NCBI GenBank assembly: GCA_963513935.1
Contig: OY740773.1
Span: 103,153,291 to 103,217,290, forward strand
Direction of reading: 5' to 3'
Origin: Aphrophora alni
Taxonomy: Eukaryota; Arthropoda; Insecta; Hemiptera; Aphrophoridae
DNA: 64,000 bases
The notes beneath the pieces are model-generated. The model was not told the origin of the DNA and made no database searches. It saw nothing but the letters and a program-made list of their open reading frames with translations. Both the position numbers and the translations under genes were made by a program. Of the stretch, positions 36,520 through 48,683 are shown one piece after another; position 1 is the stretch's first letter, and each line of letters begins with the position of its first letter.

Positions 36520-39082
36520 GGCTGTTTTCTCGGTTTAATTACTCAGAAACTATAAGAGATATTTTCGATTTGAAAATACCACAGTAAAATTTGAACTTTC
36601 TTCTTTCTTCATGTAAACTTTCATATCTTTACGATGTATAGTTAGGGAGCTACAGGCGTTTTAAAAAGGTATTGCAAGTGGCGAAACGTGAAATGTTAAA
36701 ATCTGGTATTTTTATTGACATATAAGTTGCAATAACTCTTAAACCATTTGAGATTTCGAAGTGATTTTTTCAGGGTTTATTCTCCTTTCAATTCTACATT
36801 TTTTGATACCCATATCGTTGGTTTAAAAATTTTTTGATCTTTTTTGAAAAAACTTTAAACTGCAATTACTCGTAAACCCTTTGAGATTTCAAAGTTTTTT
36901 TTCTCAGGGTTTATTCTCCTTTTAATTCTGCATCTCTCAATACCCAAAACATTGGTATTGTAAAATGTTAAAATTTTTACAAAAAATTAGATAAAAATGA
37001 TAAAAATATTTAAAATTTTGAAATTTCAATAGCACCAATCGACTCCAAATTTAATTCTGCTTCTTGTAAGCTATAGAAACATTCAAAAATCAAAAACTCA
37101 CTTTTTCGCCTAAAAAAGTTGCAAGGGGGTACCTTACTATTTTGGAAAGTTGGGAAATTGGCTGTTTTCTCGGTTTAATTACTCAGAAACTATAAGAGAT
37201 ATTTTCGATTTGAAAATACCACAGTAAAATTTGAACTTTCTTCTTTCTTCATGTAAACTTTCATATCTTTACGATGTATAGTTAGGGAGCTACAGGCGTT
37301 TTAAAAGGGTATTGCAAGTGGCGAAACGTGAAATGTTAAAATCTGGTATTTTTATTGACATATAAATTGCAATAACTCTTAAACCATTTGAGATTTCGAA
37401 GTGATTTTTTCAGGGTTTATTCTCCTTTCAATTCTACATTTTTTGATACCCATATCGTTGGTTTAAAAATTTTTTGATCTTTTTTGAAAAAACTTTAAAC
37501 TGCAATTACTCGTAAACCCTTTGAGATTTCAAAGTTTTTTTTCTCAGGGTTTATTCTCCTTTTAATTCTGCATCTCTCAATACCCAAAACATTGGTATTG
37601 TAAAATGTTAAAATTTTTACAAAAAATTAGATAAAAATGATAATAATATTTAAAATTTTGAAATTTCAATAGCACCAATCGACTCCAAATTTAATTCTGC
37701 TTCTTGTAAGCTATAGAAACATTCAAAAATCAAAAACTCACTTTTTCGCCTAAAAAAGTTGCAAGGGGGGTACCTTACTGTTTTGGAAAGTTGGAAAATT
37801 GGCTGTTTTCTCGGTTTAATTACTCAGAAACTATAAGAGATATTTTCGATTTGAAAATACCACAGTAAAATTTGAACTTTCTTCTTTCTTCATGTAAACT
37901 TTCATATCTTTACGATGTATAGTTAGGGAGCTACAGGCGTTTTAAAAAGGTATTGCAAGTGGCGAAACGTGAAATGTTAAAATCTGGTATTTTTATTGAC
38001 ATATAAGTTGCAATAACTCTTAAACCATTTGAGATTTCGAAGTGATTTTTTCAGGGTTTATTCTCCTTTCAATTCTACATTTTTTGATACCCATATCGTT
38101 GGTTTAAAAAATTTTTGATCTTTTTTGAAAAAACTTTAAACTGCAATTACTCGTAAACCCTTTGAGATTTCAAAGTTTTTTTTCTCAGGGTTTATTCTCC
38201 TTTTAATTCTGCATCTCTCAATACCCAAAACATTGGTATTGTAAAATGTTAAAATTTTTACAAAAAATTAGATAAAAATGATAATAATATTTAAAATTTT
38301 GAAATTTCAATAGCACCAATCGACTCCAAATTTAATTCTGCTTCTTGTAAGCTATAGAAACATTCAAACATCAAAAACTCACTTTTTCGCCTAAAAAAGT
38401 TGCAAGGGGGGTACCTTACTGTTTTGGAAAGTTGGAAAATTGGCTGTTTTCTCGGTTTAATTACTCAGAAACTATAAGAGATATATTCGATTTGAAAATA
38501 CCACAGTAAAATTTGAACTTTCTTCTTTCTTCATGTAAACTTTCATATCTTTACGATGTATAGTTAGGGAGCTACAGGCGTTTTAAAAAGGTATTGCAAG
38601 TGGCGAAACGTGAAATGTTAAAATCTGGTATTTTTATTGACATATAAATTGCAATAACTCTTAAACCATTTGAGATTTCGAAGTGATTTTTTCAGGGATT
38701 ATTCTCCTTTCAATTCTACATTTTTTGATACCCATATCGTTGGTTTAAAAATTTTTTGATCTTTTTTGAAAAAACTTTAAACTACAATTACTCGTAAACC
38801 CTTTGAGATTTCAAAGTTTTTTTTCTCAGGGTTTATTCTCCTTTTAATTCTGCATCTCTCAATACCCAAAACATTGGTATTGTAAAATGTTAAAATTTTT
38901 ACAAAAAATTAGATAAAAATGATAAAAATATTTAAAATTTTGAAATTTCAATAGCACCAATCGACTCCAAATTTAATTCTGCTTCTTGTAAGCTATAGAA
39001 ACATTCAAAAATCAAAAACTCACTTTTTCGCCTAAAAAAGTTGCAAGGGGGGTACCTTACTATTTTGGAAAGTTGGAAAATT
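36520..39082. repeat. Units M58-M61, right end of the left domain
   Basis: M58 is class b with the GTTGGG junction. M59 is c-like but has A5T6 and G6. M60 is class h. M61 is class g in its body but ends G6-TACC with ACTATTTT, a combination typical of the right domain. M61 is the last unit with the GGATTATT/ACTACAATT pair. Confidence 0.8.
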
Positions 39083-39719
39083 GGCTGTTTTCTCGGTTTA
39101 ATTACTCAGAAACTATAAGAGATATTTTCGATTTGAAAATACCACAGTAAAATTTGAACTTTCTTCTTTCTTCATGTAAACTTTCATATCTTTACGATGT
39201 ATAGTTAGGGAGCTACAGGCGTTTTAAAAAGGTATTGCAAGTGGCGAACGTGAAATGTTAAAATCTGGTATTTTTATTGACATATAAGTTGCAATAACTC
39301 TTAAACCATTTGAGATTTCGAAGTGATTTTTTCAGGGTTTATTCTCCTTTCAACTCTACATTTTTTGATACCCATATCGTTGGTTTAAAAATTTTTTGAT
39401 CTTTTTTGAAAAAACTTTAAACTGCAATTACTCGTAAACCCTTTGAGATTTCAAAGTTTTTTTTCTCAGGGTTTATTCTCCTTTTAATTCTGCATCTCTC
39501 AATACCCAAAACATTGGTATTGTAAAATGTTAAAATTTTTACAAAAAATTAGATAAAAATGATAATATTTAAAATTTTGAAATTTCAATAGCACCAATCG
39601 ACTCCAAATTTAATTCTGCTTCTTGTAAGCTATAGAAACATTCAAACATCAAAAACTCACTTTTTCGCCTAAAAAAGTTGCAAGGGGGGTACCTTACTAT
39701 TTTGGAAAGTTGGAAAATT
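39083..39719. repeat. Domain-boundary monomer M62 (637 bp)
   Basis: This unit mixes markers of both domains: GCGAACG and TTTCAACTC (class x) with the short spacer GATAATATTT (right domain), plus TTCAAACATC (left-domain e/h only). It lacks the GATTAGAAAG of typical x units. The one-base and three-base deletions make it 637 bp. It is the best candidate for the junction that joined the two HOR domains. Confidence 0.8.
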
Positions 39720-42700
39720 GGCTGTTTTCTCGGTTTAATTACTCAGAAACTATAAGAGATATTTTCGATTTGAAAATACCACAGTAAAATTTGAACTTTC
39801 TTCTTTCTTCATGTAAACTTTCATATCTTTACGATGTATAGTTAGGGAGCTACAGGCGTTTTAAAAAGGTATTGCAAGTGGCGAAACGTGAAATGTTAAA
39901 ATCTGGTATTTTTATTGACATATAAGTTGCAATAACTCTTAAACCATTTGAGATTTCGAAGTGATTTTTTCAGGGTTTATTCTCCTTTCAATTCTACATT
40001 TTTTGATACCCATATCGTTGGTTTAAAAATTTTTTGATCTTTTTTGAAAAAACTTTAAACTGCAATTACTCGTAAACCCTTTGAGATTTCAAAGTTTTTT
40101 TTCTCAGGGTTTATTCTCCTTTTAATTCTGCATCTCTCAATACCCAAAACATTGGTATTGTAAAATGTTAAAATTTTTACAAAAAATTAGATAAAAATGA
40201 TAATAATATTTAAAATTTTGAAATTTCAATAGCACCAATCGACTCCAAATTTAATTCTGCTTCTTGTAAGCTATAGAAACATTCAAAAATCAAAAACTCA
40301 CTTTTTCGCCTAAAAAAGTTGCAAGGGGGGTACCTTACTATTTTGGAAAGTTGGAAAATTGGCTGTTTTCTCGGTTTAATTACTCAGAAACTATAAGAGA
40401 TATTTTCGATTTGAAAATACCACAGTAAAATTTGAACTTTCTTCTTTCTTCATGTAAACTTTCATATCTTTACGATGTATAGTTAGGGAGCTACAGGCGT
40501 TTTAAAAAGGTATTGCAAGTGGCGAAACGTGAAATGTTAAAATCTGGTATTTTTATTGACATATAAGTTGCAATAACTCTTAAACCATTTGAGATTTCGA
40601 AGTGATTTTTTCAGGGTTTATTCTCCTTTCAATTCTACATTTTTTGATACCCATATCGTTGGTTTAAAAATTTTTTGATCTTTTTTGAAAAAACTTTAAA
40701 CTGCAATTACTCGTAAACCCTTTGAGATTTCAAAGTTTTTTTTCTCAGGGTTTATTCTCCTTTTAATTCTGCATCTCTCAATACCCAAAACATTGGTATT
40801 GTAAAATGTTAAAATTTTTACAAAAAATTAGATAAAAATGATAATATTTAAAATTTTGAAATTTCAATAGCACCAATCGACTCCAAATTTAATTCTGCTT
40901 CTTGTAAGCTATAGAAACATTCAAAAATCAAAAACTCACTTTTTCGCCTAAAAAAGTTGCAAGGGGGGTGTACCTTACTGTTTTGGAAAGTTGGAAAATT
41001 GGCTGTTTTCTCGGTTTAATTACTCAGAAACTATAAGAGATATTTTCGATTTGAAAATACCACAGTAAAATTTGGACTTTCTTCTTTCTTCATGTAAACT
41101 TTCATATCTTTACGATGTATGGTTAGGGAGCTACAGGCGTTTTAAAAAGGTATTGCAAGTGGCGAAACGTGAAATGTTAAAATCTGGTATTTTTATTGAC
41201 ATATAAGTTGCAATAACTCTTAAACCATTTGAGATTTCGAAGTGATTTTTTCAGGGTTTATTCTCCTTTAAATTCTACATTTTTTGATACCCATATCGTT
41301 GGTTTAAAAATTTTTTGATCTTTTTTGAAAAAACTTTAAACTGCAATTACTCGTAAACCCTTTGAGATTTCAAAGTTTTTTTTCTCAGGGTTTATTCTCC
41401 TTTTAATTCTGCATCTCTCAATACCCAAAACATTGGTATTGTAAAATGTTAAAATTTTTACAAAAAATTAGATAAAAATGATAATATTTAAAATTTTGAA
41501 ATTTCAATAGCACCAATCGACTCCAAATTTAATTCTGCTTCTTGTAAGCTATAGAAACATTCAAAAATCAAAAACTCACTTTTTCGCCTAAAAAAGTTGC
41601 AAGGGGGGTACCTTACTATTTTGGAAAGTTGGAAAATTGGCTGTTTTCTCGGTTTAATTACTCAGAAACTATAAGAGATATTTTCGATTTGAAAATACCA
41701 CAGTAAAATTTGAACTTTCTTCTTTCTTCATGTAAACTTTCATATCTTTACGATGTATAGTTAGGGAGCTACGGGCGTTTTAAAAGGGTATTGCAAGTGG
41801 CGAAACGTGAAATGTTAAAATCTGGTATTTTTATTGACATATAAATTGCAATAACTCTTAAACCATTTGAGATTTCGAAGTGATTTTTTCAGGGTTTATT
41901 CTCCTTTCAATTCTACATTTTTTGATACCCATATCGTTGGTTTAAAAATTTTTTGATCTTTTTTGAAAAAACTTTAAACTGCAATTACTCGTAAACCCTT
42001 TGAGATTTCAAAGTTTTTTTTCTCAGGGTTTATTCTCCTTTTAATTCTGCATCTCTCAATACCCAAAACATTGGTATTGTAAAATGTTAAAATTTTTACA
42101 AAAAATTAGATAAAAATGATAATAATATTTAAAATTTTGAAATTTCAATAGCACCAATCGACTCCAAATTTAATTCTGCTTCTTGTAAGCTATAGAAACA
42201 TTCAAAAATCAAAAACTCACTTTTTCGCCTAAAAAAGTTGCAAGGGGGACCTTACTGTTTTGGAAAGTTGGAAAATTGGCTGTTTTCTCGGTTTAATTAC
42301 TCAGAAACTATAAGAGATATTTTCGATTTGAAAAAACCACAGTAAAATTTGAACTTTCGTCTTTCTTCATGTAAACTTTCATATCTTTACGATGTATGGT
42401 TAGGGAGCTACAGGCGTTTTAAAAAGGTATTGCAAGTGGCGAAACGTGAAATGTTAAAATCTGGTATTTTTATTGACATATAAGTTGCAATAACTCTTAA
42501 ACCATTTGAGATTTCGAAGTGATTTTTTCAGGGTTTATTCTCCTTTAAATTCTACATTTTTTGATACCCATATCGTTGGTTTAAAAATTTTTTGATCTTT
42601 TTTGAAAAAACTTTAAACTGCAATTACTCGTAAACCCTTTGAGATTTCAAAGTTTTTTTTCTCAGGGTTTATTCTCCTTTTAATTCTGCATCTCTCAATA

Positions 42701-42918
42701 CCCAAAACATTGGTATTGTAAAATGTTAAAATTTTTACAAAAAAATAGATAAAAATGATAATAATATTTAAAATTTTGAAATTTCAATAGCACCAATCGA
42801 CTCCAAATTTAATTCTGCTTCTTGTAAGCTATAGAAACATTCAAAAATCAAAAACTCACTTTTTCGCCTAAAAAAGTTGCAAGGGGGGTACCTTACTATT
42901 TTGGAAAGTTGGAAAGTT
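39720..42918. repeat. Units M63-M67, less ordered start of the right domain
   Basis: M63 has no class-specific mark. M64 is class p (short spacer, G6-TGTACC) and M65 is class y. M66 is r-like with G5-ACC and a private A-to-G at 41773. M67 is y-like with TATGGTT and CCTTTAAATTC, but has the long spacer and four private changes (42335, 42359, 42745, 42916), the most I noticed in any unit. Class order is less regular than farther right. Confidence 0.78.
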
Positions 42919-44841
42919 GGCTGTTTTCTCGGTTTAATTACTCAGAAACTATAAGAGATATTTTCGATTTGAAAATACCACAGTAAAATTTGAACTTTCT
43001 TCTTTCTTCATGTAAACTTTCATATCTTTACGATGTATAGTTAGGGAGCTACAGGCGTTTTAAAAAGGTATTGCAAGTGGCGAAACGTGAAATGTTAAAA
43101 TCTGGTATTTTTATTGACATATAAGTTGCAATAACTCTTAAACCATTTGAGATTTCGAAGTGATTTTTTCAGGGTTTATTCTCCTTTCAATTCTACATTT
43201 TTTGATACCCATATCGTTGGTTTAAAAATTTTTTGATCTTTTTTGAAAAAACTTTAAACTGCAATTACTCGTAAACCCTTTGAGATTTCAAAGTTTTTTT
43301 TCTCAGGGTTTATTCTCCTTTTAATTCTGCATCTCTCAATACCCAAAACATTGGTATTGTAAAATGTTAAAATTTTTACAAAAAATTAGATAAAAATGAT
43401 AATATTTAAAATTTTGAAATTTCAATAGCACCAATCGACTCCAAATTTAATTCTGCTTCTTGTAAGCTATAGAAACATTCAAAAATCAAAAACTCACTTT
43501 TTCGCCTAAAAAAGTTGCAAGGGGGTGTACCTTACTGTTTTGGAAAGTTGGAAAATTGGCTGTTTTCTCGGTTTAATTACTCAGAAACTATAAGAGATAT
43601 TTTCGATTTGAAAATACCACAGTAAAATTTGAACTTTCTTCTTTCTTCATGTAAACTTTCATATCTTTACGATGTATAGTTAGGGAGCTACAGGCGTTTT
43701 AAAAGGGTATTGCAAGTGGCGAAACGTGAAATGTTAAAATCTGGTATTTTTATTGACATATAAATTGCAATAACTCTTAAACCATTTGAGATTTCGAAGT
43801 GATTTTTTCAGGGTTTATTCTCCTTTCAATTCTACATTTTTTGATACCCATATCGTTGGTTTAAAAATTTTTTGATCTTTTTTGAAAAAACTTTAAACTG
43901 CAATTACTCGTAAACCCTTTGAGATTTCAAAGTTTTTTTTCTCAGGGTTTATTCTCCTTTTAATTCTGCATCTCTCAATACCCAAAACATTGGTATTGTA
44001 AAATGTTAAAATTTTTACAAAAAATTAGATAAAAATGATAATAATATTTAAAATTTTGAAATTTCAATAGCACCAATCGACTCCAAATTTAATTCTGCTT
44101 CTTGTAAGCTATAGAAACATTCAAAAATCAAAAACTCACTTTTTCGCCTAAAAAAGTTGCAAGGGGGGTGTACCTTACTGTTTTGGAAAGTTGGAAAATT
44201 GGCTGTTTTCTCGGTTTAATTACTCAGAAACTATAAGAGATATTTTCGATTTGAAAATACCACAGTAAAATTTGAACTTTCCTCTTTCTTCATGTAAACT
44301 TTCATATCTTTACGATGTATAGTTAGGGAGCTACAGGCGTTTTAAAAGGGTATTGCAAGTGGCGAAACGTGAAATGTTAAAATCTGGTATTTTTATTGAC
44401 ATATAAGTTGCAATAACTCTTAAACCATTTGAGATTTCGAAGTGATTTTTTCAGGGTTTATTCTCCTTTCAATTCTACATTTTTTGATACCCATATCGTT
44501 GGTTTAAAAATTTTTTGATCTTTTTTGAAAAAACTTTAAACTGCAATTACTCGTAAACCCTTTGAGATTTCAAAGTTTTTTTTCTCAGGGTTTATTCTCC
44601 TTTTAATTCTGCATCTCTCAATACCCAAAACATTGGTATTGTAAAATGTTAAAATTTTTACAAAAAATTAGATAAAAATGATAATAATATTTAAAATTTT
44701 GAAATTTCAATAGCACCAATCGACTCCAAATTTAATTCTGCTTCTTGTAAGCTATAGAAACATTCAAAAATCAAAAACTCACTTTTTCGCCTAAAAAAGT
44801 TGCAAGGGGGGTACCTTACTATTTTGGAAAGTTGGAAAATT
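42919..44841. repeat. p-r-w trimer (M68-M70)
   Basis: M68 is p (short spacer, G5-TGTACC). M69 is r with G6-TGTACC, at 643 bp the longest unit. M70 is w-like (TTTCCTC, AAAAGGGTATT with ATAAGTTGC) but has spacer GATAATAATATTT and G6-TACC. Class y is missing from this cassette. Confidence 0.78.
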
Positions 44842-47800
44842 GGCTGTTTTCTCGGTTTAATTACTCAGAAACTATAAGAGATATTTTCGATTTGAAAATA
44901 CCACAGTAAAATTTGAACTTTCTTCTTTCTTCATGTAAACTTTCATATCTTTACGATGTATAGTTAGGGAGCTACAGGCGTTTTAAAAAGGTATTGCAAG
45001 TGGCGAAACGTGAAATGTTAAAATCTGGTATTTTTATTGACATATAAGTTGCAATAACTCTTAAACCATTTGAGATTTCGAAGTGATTTTTTCAGGGTTT
45101 ATTCTCCTTTCAATTCTACATTTTTTGATACCCATATCGTTGGTTTAAAAATTTTTTGATCTTTTTTGAAAAAACTTTAAACTGCAATTACTCGTAAACC
45201 CTTTGAGATTTCAAAGTTTTTTTTCTCAGGGTTTATTCTCCTTTTAATTCTGCATCTCTCAATACCCAAAACATTGGTATTGTAAAATGTTAAAATTTTT
45301 ACAAAAAATTAGATAAAAATGATAATATTTAAAATTTTGAAATTTCAATAGCACCAATCGACTCCAAATTTAATTCTGCTTCTTGTAAGCTATAGAAACA
45401 TTCAAAAATCAAAAACTCACTTTTTCGCCTAAAAAAGTTGCAAGGGGGGTGTACCTTACTGTTTTGGAAAGTTGGAAAATTGGCTGTTTTCTCGGTTTAA
45501 TTACTCAGAAACTATAAGAGATATTTTCGATTTGAAAATACCACAGTAAAATTTGGACTTTTTTCTTTCTTCATGTAAACTTTCATATCTTTACGATGTA
45601 TGGTTAGGGAGCTACAGGCGTTTTAAAAAGGTATTGCAAGTGGCGAAACGTGAAATGTTAAAATCTGGTATTTTTATTGACATATAAGTTGCAATAACTC
45701 TTAAACCATTTGAGATTTCGAAGTGATTTTTTCAGGGTTTATTCTCCTTTAAATTCTACATTTTTTGATACCCATATCGTTGGTTTAAAAATTTTTTGAT
45801 CTTTTTTGAAAAAACTTTAAACTGCAATTACTCGTAAACCCTTTGAGATTTCAAAGTTTTTTTTCTCAGGGTTTATTCTCCTTTTAATTCTGCATCTCTC
45901 AATACCCAAAACATTGGTATTGTAAAATGTTAAAATTTTTACAAAAAATTAGATAAAAATGATAATATTTAAAATTTTGAAATTTCAATAGCACCAATCG
46001 ACTCCAAATTTAATTCTGCTTCTTGTAAGCTATAGAAACATTCAAAAATCAAAAACTCACTTTTTCGCCTAAAAAAGTTGCAAGGGGGGTACCTTACTAT
46101 TTTGGAAAGTTGGAAAATTGGCTGTTTTCTCGGTTTAATTACTCAGAAACTATAAGAGATATTTTCGATTTGAAAATACCACAGTAAAATTTGAACTTTC
46201 TTCTTTCTTCATGTAAACTTTCATATCTTTACGATGTATAGTTAGGGAGCTACAGGCGTTTTAAAAGGGTATTGCAAGTGGCGAAACGTGAAATGTTAAA
46301 ATCTGGTATTTTTATTGACATATAAATTGCAATAACTCTTAAACCATTTGAGATTTCGAAGTGATTTTTTCAGGGTTTATTCTCCTTTCAATTCTACATT
46401 TTTTGATACCCATATCGTTGGTTTAAAAATTTTTTGATCTTTTTTGAAAAAACTTTAAACTGCAATTACTCGTAAACCCTTTGAGATTTCAAAGTTTTTT
46501 TTCTCAGGGTTTATTCTCCTTTTAATTCTGCATCTCTCAATACCCAAAACATTGGTATTGTAAAATGTTAAAATTTTTACAAAAAATTAGATAAAAATGA
46601 TAATAATATTTAAAATTTTGAAATTTCAATAGCACCAATCGACTCCAAATTTAATTCTGCTTCTTGTAAGCTATAGAAACATTCAAAAATCAAAAACTCA
46701 CTTTTTCGCCTAAAAAAGTTGCAAGGGGGTGTACCTTACTGTTTTGGAAAGTTGGAAAATTGGCTGTTTTCTCGGTTTAATTACTCAGAAACTATAAGAG
46801 ATATTTTCGATTTGAAAATACCACAGTAAAATTTGAACTTTCTTCTTTCTTCATGTAAACTTTCATATCTTTACGATGTATAGTTAGGGAGCTACAGGCG
46901 TATTAAAAAGGTATTGCAAGTGGCGAAACGTGAAATGTTAAAATCTGGTATTTTTATTGACATATAAGTTGCAATAACTCTTAAACCATTTGAGATTTCG
47001 AAGTGATTTTTTCAGGGTTTATTCTCCTTTCAATTCTACATTTTTTGATACCCATATCGTTGGTTTAAAAATTTTTTGATCTTTTTTGAAAAAACTTTAA
47101 ACTGCAATTACTCGTAAACCCTTTGAGATTTCAAAGTTTTTTTTCTCAGGGTTTATTCTCCTTTTAATTCTGCATCTCTCAATACCCAAAACATTGGTAT
47201 TGTAAAATGTTAAAATTTTTACAAAAAATTAGATAAAAATGATAATAATATTTAAAATTTTGAAATTTCAATAGCACCAATCGACTCCAAATTTAATTCT
47301 GCTTCTTGTAAGCTATAGAAACATTCAAAAATCAAAAACTCACTTTTTCGCCTAAAAAAGTTGCAAGGGGGTGTACCTTACTGTTTTGGAAAGTTGGAAA
47401 ATTGGCTGTTTTCTCGGTTTAATTACTCAGAAACTATAAGAGATATTTTCGATTTGAAAATACCACAGTAAAATTTGAACTTTCCTCTTTCTTCATGTAA
47501 ACTTTCATATCTTTACGATGTATAGTTAGGGAGCTACAGGCGTTTTAAAAGGGTATTGCAAGTGGCGAAACGTGAAATGTTAAAATCTGGTATTTTTATT
47601 GACATATAAGTTGCAATAACTCTTAAACCATTTGAGATTTCGAAGTGATTTTTTCAGGGTTTATTCTCCTTTCAATTCTACATTTTTTGATACCCATATC
47701 GTTGGTTTAAAAATTTTTTGATCTTTTTTGAAAAAACTTTAAACTGCAATTACTCGTAAACCCCTTGAGATTTCAAAGTTTTTTTTCTCAGGGTTTATTC

Positions 47801-48683
47801 TCCTTTTAATTCTGCATCTCTCAATACCCAAAACATTGGTATTGTAAAATGTTAAAATTTTTACAAAAAATTAGATAAAAATGATAAAAATATTTAAAAT
47901 TTTGAAATTTCAATAGCACCAATCGACTCCAAATTTAATTCTGCTTCTTGTAAGCTATAGAAACATTCAAAAATCAAAAACTCACTTTTTCGCCTAAAAA
48001 AGTTGCAAGGGGGTACCTTACTATTTTGGAAAGTTGGAAAATTGGCTGTTTTCTCGGTTTAATTACTCAGAAACTATAAGAGATATTTTCGATTTGAAAA
48101 TACCACAGTAAAATTTGAACTTTCTTCTTTCTTCATGTAAACTTTCATATCTTTACGATGTATAGTTAGGGAGCTACAGGCGTTTTAAAAAGGTATTGCA
48201 AGTGGCGAACGTGAAATGTTAAAATCTGGTATTTTTATTGACATATAAGTTGCAATAACTCTTAAACCATTTGAGATTTCGAAGTGATTTTTTCAGGGTT
48301 TATTCTCCTTTCAACTCTACATTTTTTGATACCCATATCGTTGGTTTAAAAATTTTTTGATCTTTTTTGAAAAAACTTTAAACTGCAATTACTCGTAAAC
48401 CCTTTGAGATTAGAAAGTTTTTTTTCTCAGGGTTTATTCTCCTTTTAATTCTGCATCTCTCAATACCCAAAACATTGGTATTGTAAAATGTTAAAATTTT
48501 TACAAAAAATTAGATAAAAATGATAATAATATTTAAAATTTTGAAATTTCAATAGCACCAATCGACTCCAAATTTAATTCTGCTTCTTGTAAGCTATAGA
48601 AACATTCAAAAATCAAAAACTCACTTTTTCGCCTAAAAAAGTTGCAAGGGGGGTACCTTACTATTTTGGAAAGTTGGAAAATT
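44842..48683. repeat. p-y-r-(M74)-w-x cassette (M71-M76)
   Basis: M71 p, M72 y, M73 r, M74 unclassified (ends G5-TGTACC, private T-to-A at 46902), M75 w, M76 x. This is the first full run of the p-y-r-w-x order, with one extra unit. M76 carries the complete x signature: GCGAACG, TTTCAACTC and GATTAGAAAG. Confidence 0.8.

Larger units (their letters stand above)
1..39082. repeat. Left HOR domain (M1-M61)
   Basis: Unit starts: 7, 646, 1286, 1926, 2567, 3208, 3849, 4490, 5131, 5770, 6410, 7050, 7691, 8332, 8973, 9614, 10255, 10896, 11537, 12178, 12817, 13458, 14097, 14736, 15376, 16017, 16659, 17301, 17943, 18584, 19226, 19867, 20506, 21147, 21788, 22429, 23070, 23711, 24350, 24989, 25629, 26269, 26910, 27551, 28192, 28831, 29472, 30112, 30753, 31394, 32035, 32676, 33317, 33958, 34599, 35240, 35880, 36520, 37160, 37801, 38442. 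The diagnostic pair CAGGGATTATT plus AACTACAATT occurs in 22 units (M5, 7, 9, 13, 15, 16, 18, 20, 22, 26, 28, 30, 32, 35, 38, 39, 43, 45, 49, 53, 54, 61) and never to the right of 39082. Other markers are A4T6, A5T6 or A6T5 in the T/A-rich tract, TTCAAACATC, and GATATATTCG. The 10-base spacer form GATAATATTT of the right domain is absent. Confidence 0.85.
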
